From Novosphingobium sp. G106 (GTDB lineage Bacteria > Pseudomonadota > Alphaproteobacteria > Sphingomonadales > Sphingomonadaceae), in the NCBI RefSeq assembly GCF_019075875.1, contig NZ_JAHOOZ010000001.1, forward strand, positions 1,054,001-1,118,000: a stretch of 64,000 nt of DNA. Direction: 5' to 3'. The notes beneath the pieces are model-generated. The model worked only from the letters and a program-made list of their open reading frames with translations. It was not told the origin of the DNA and made no database searches. Of this stretch, positions 62,501 to 64,000 are shown one piece after another. Both the position numbers and the translations under genes were made by a program. Each line of letters starts with the position of its first letter. The first letter of the stretch is position 1.

Positions 62501-63204
62501 TCGAGTACCTGGCCGAAACCGGATCGACCAGCGCCGATCTCGCCGCGCGGCTGCGTGGTGGCGACTTCGTGCCCGAAGGTCACTGGCTGGTTGCCGACCG
62601 CCAGACCGCGGGGAAGGGCAGGCAGGGCCGCGACTGGTTCGACGGCGCGGGCAATTTCATGGGCTCGACCGTGGTCCACCAGCGCTTCGGCGATCCCGAC
62701 CTGTCGTCGCTAGCTTTGGTCGTTGGGCTCGCGGTGCGCGAAGCCGTCGAAACGCGGCTTCCCATAGGCGAGCAGGTTAGGCTCAAGTGGCCCAACGACC
62801 TGATGATCGGAACCGCCAAGCTTGCCGGCATCCTGTTGGAGCGAATGGCGGATAGCGTGATCATCGGCGTCGGCGTCAATCTCGCTTCAGCGCCCGAATT
62901 GCCTGACCGAGAGACCGTTGCCCTGAACGCGCCGGACCGCGACGCCTTCGCCGCCGATCTTGCTCGCCAGTTCGACATCGAACTCGACCGCTGGCGCAGC
63001 TTCGGCTTCGCGCCGATCGTCCAGCGCTGGCTTGCCGCCGCCCATCCGCTCGGCACGCCGCTCAGCGTCGGCGAGCCCGGCGAGATTCCGCTGACTGGCA
63101 CTTTCGCCGGAATCAGCGAGGACGGCACGTTGCTGCTTCGCTTGGCGAGCGGCGAGACCCGTGTCATCCATGCGGGCGACGTCCGCCTCATCTCGGACTC
63201 GTAA
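62497..63204 (+). CDS. birA: Biotin--protein ligase, catalytic-only form
   Basis: BirA attaches biotin to the biotin carrier protein of acetyl-CoA carboxylase. The 235-residue product has the biotinyl-AMP loop [39 protein letters not shown] and the C-terminal cap segment. It begins directly with the catalytic domain ([15 protein letters not shown]), so it lacks the N-terminal helix-turn-helix of E. coli BirA and is not expected to act as a repressor. The GTG overlaps the nuoN stop. An upstream frame to 62446 is not needed. Confidence 0.94.
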   Translation: MIEYLAETGSTSADLAARLRGGDFVPEGHWLVADRQTAGKGRQGRDWFDGAGNFMGSTVVHQRFGDPDLSSLALVVGLAVREAVETRLPIGEQVRLKWPNDLMIGTAKLAGILLERMADSVIIGVGVNLASAPELPDRETVALNAPDRDAFAADLARQFDIELDRWRSFGFAPIVQRWLAAAHPLGTPLSVGEPGEIPLTGTFAGISEDGTLLLRLASGETRVIHAGDVRLISDS

Positions 63205-63215
63205 GGAGCCCCGCC

Positions 63216-64000
63216 ATGCTTCTCGCCATCGACGCCGGCAATACCAACGTCGTCTTCGCGCTGTTCGACCTCAAGGCCGATGGCGACCGCAAGATCAAGG
63301 CGCGCTGGCGAATCGCCACGGACGCGCGCCGCACAGGCGACGAATATGCCGTCTGGCTGATGCAGTTGCTCGAGATCCGCGGGGTCAAGCGCGAGGAAAT
63401 CACCCAGATCATCGTCGCCACTGTCGTCCCGCGCGCGCTGCACAACATCGAGATTCTGGCGCGCAACTACTTCTTCCTCGAGCCGCTGATCGCGGGGCAG
63501 GGCGCGGCGAACTATGCCATCGACATCGACGTCGAGCAGCCCAGCTCGCTGGGTGCCGACCGTGCGGTCAATGCCATTGCTGCCCATGACAAGTATCCGG
63601 GCGATCTCATCGTCGTCGATTTCGGCACGGCCACCACCTTCGACGTGATCGACTTCAACGGCGCCTACAAGGGCGGCATCATCGCGCCGGGTGTCAATCT
63701 GTCGCTTGACGCGCTGGTCGGCAATACAGCCATGCTGCCGCGCATCGCCATGCGCGCGCCCGAGAGCAAGAGCGTCATCGGCCGCAATACCGAGGACCAG
63801 ATGCTGATCGGCGTGTTCTGGGGCTATGTTTCGCTGATGGAGGGCCTGATCGCCCGCATGCGCGAGCAGATCGGCCGCCCGGCCAAGGTCATTGCCACGG
63901 GCGGGCTTGCCGTTCTGTTCGATGAGGCTACGGACATATTCGACGCGGTCGATCCCGACCTGACGCTCGATGGCCTCGCACTGCTGGCCGGACGCGCGAA
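63216..64000 (+). CDS. coaX: Type III pantothenate kinase (cut by window edge)
   Basis: CoaX phosphorylates pantothenate in the first step of coenzyme A synthesis and needs a monovalent cation. About 261 codons are visible. Motifs are [16 protein letters not shown] at the N-terminus, [16 protein letters not shown], and [20 protein letters not shown] with [15 protein letters not shown]. It is nearly complete; only the last residues are missing. It lies 11 nt after birA with GTAAGGAG upstream. The pair links to the nuo operon by position. Confidence 0.96.
   Translation, partial: MLLAIDAGNTNVVFALFDLKADGDRKIKARWRIATDARRTGDEYAVWLMQLLEIRGVKREEITQIIVATVVPRALHNIEILARNYFFLEPLIAGQGAANYAIDIDVEQPSSLGADRAVNAIAAHDKYPGDLIVVDFGTATTFDVIDFNGAYKGGIIAPGVNLSLDALVGNTAMLPRIAMRAPESKSVIGRNTEDQMLIGVFWGYVSLMEGLIARMREQIGRPAKVIATGGLAVLFDEATDIFDAVDPDLTLDGLALLAGRA

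Overview
The window is GC-rich, densely coded, bacterial chromosomal DNA with no sign of plasmid or phage replication genes. An AddAB (not RecBCD) recombination system, DivL, AmgK/MurU, a 14-subunit nuo operon of alphaproteobacterial type, many 4-bp start/stop overlaps and frequent GTG/TTG starts all point to an alphaproteobacterium. The mix of LuxC/LuxE-like, NTF2-like and CrtC/AttH-like genes and the complex I gene order suggest a sphingomonad (Novosphingobium/Sphingobium type). The genus is an inference from gene content, not from a database search.

Layout. 1-3.7 kb: an acyl-CoA reductase/acyl-protein synthetase pair, an FkbM methyltransferase, a TetR regulator and an NTF2-like protein (accessory metabolism). 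3.9-10.4 kb: a phospholipase D-family protein, folE, a polytopic membrane protein, a peroxiredoxin, a secreted protein and ahcY. 10.5-21.8 kb: a tightly overlapping block divL-tsaE-amgK-murU-addB-addA, followed by trxA (cell-cycle signalling, tRNA modification, peptidoglycan recycling, double-strand break repair). 21.8-28 kb: argJ and an inositol-monophosphatase-family gene on the minus strand, then secreted proteins and secA. 27.8-30.4 kb: small genes (a lipoprotein, an Flp-type pilin, hypothetical proteins), a roughly 600-nt gene-free stretch with two strong terminators, and tRNA-Asn(GTT). 30.5-38.7 kb: nadK, an EAL phosphodiesterase, sdhE-mfd and recG, with an inverted pair of REP-like repeats between sdhE and recG. 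38.7-46.2 kb: a lipoprotein, a zinc-ribbon protein, a P-loop kinase coupled to a CrtC/AttH-like protein, amt, a 2-hydroxyacid dehydrogenase, an SH3 protein and a thiolase. 46.4-64 kb: nuoA-N, birA and coaX, the last cut by the window edge.

The complex I operon holds all 14 core subunits in standard order plus four non-canonical genes: an NTF2-like protein, two tiny membrane proteins and a signal-peptide protein of visibly lower GC. All four overlap their neighbours, so they are probably co-translated with nuoD, nuoE, nuoF and nuoG. NuoC carries a Pro/Ala/Lys-rich tail of about 110 residues and NuoL carries a His-rich loop.

Four otherwise normal genes (divL, addB, recG and the EAL gene) are each broken by a single-base indel. 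In every case the frame resumes at once and the missing protein sequence can be read across the break. Sequencing or assembly error is the simplest explanation. I found no CRISPR array, insertion sequence, prophage or toxin-antitoxin pair.
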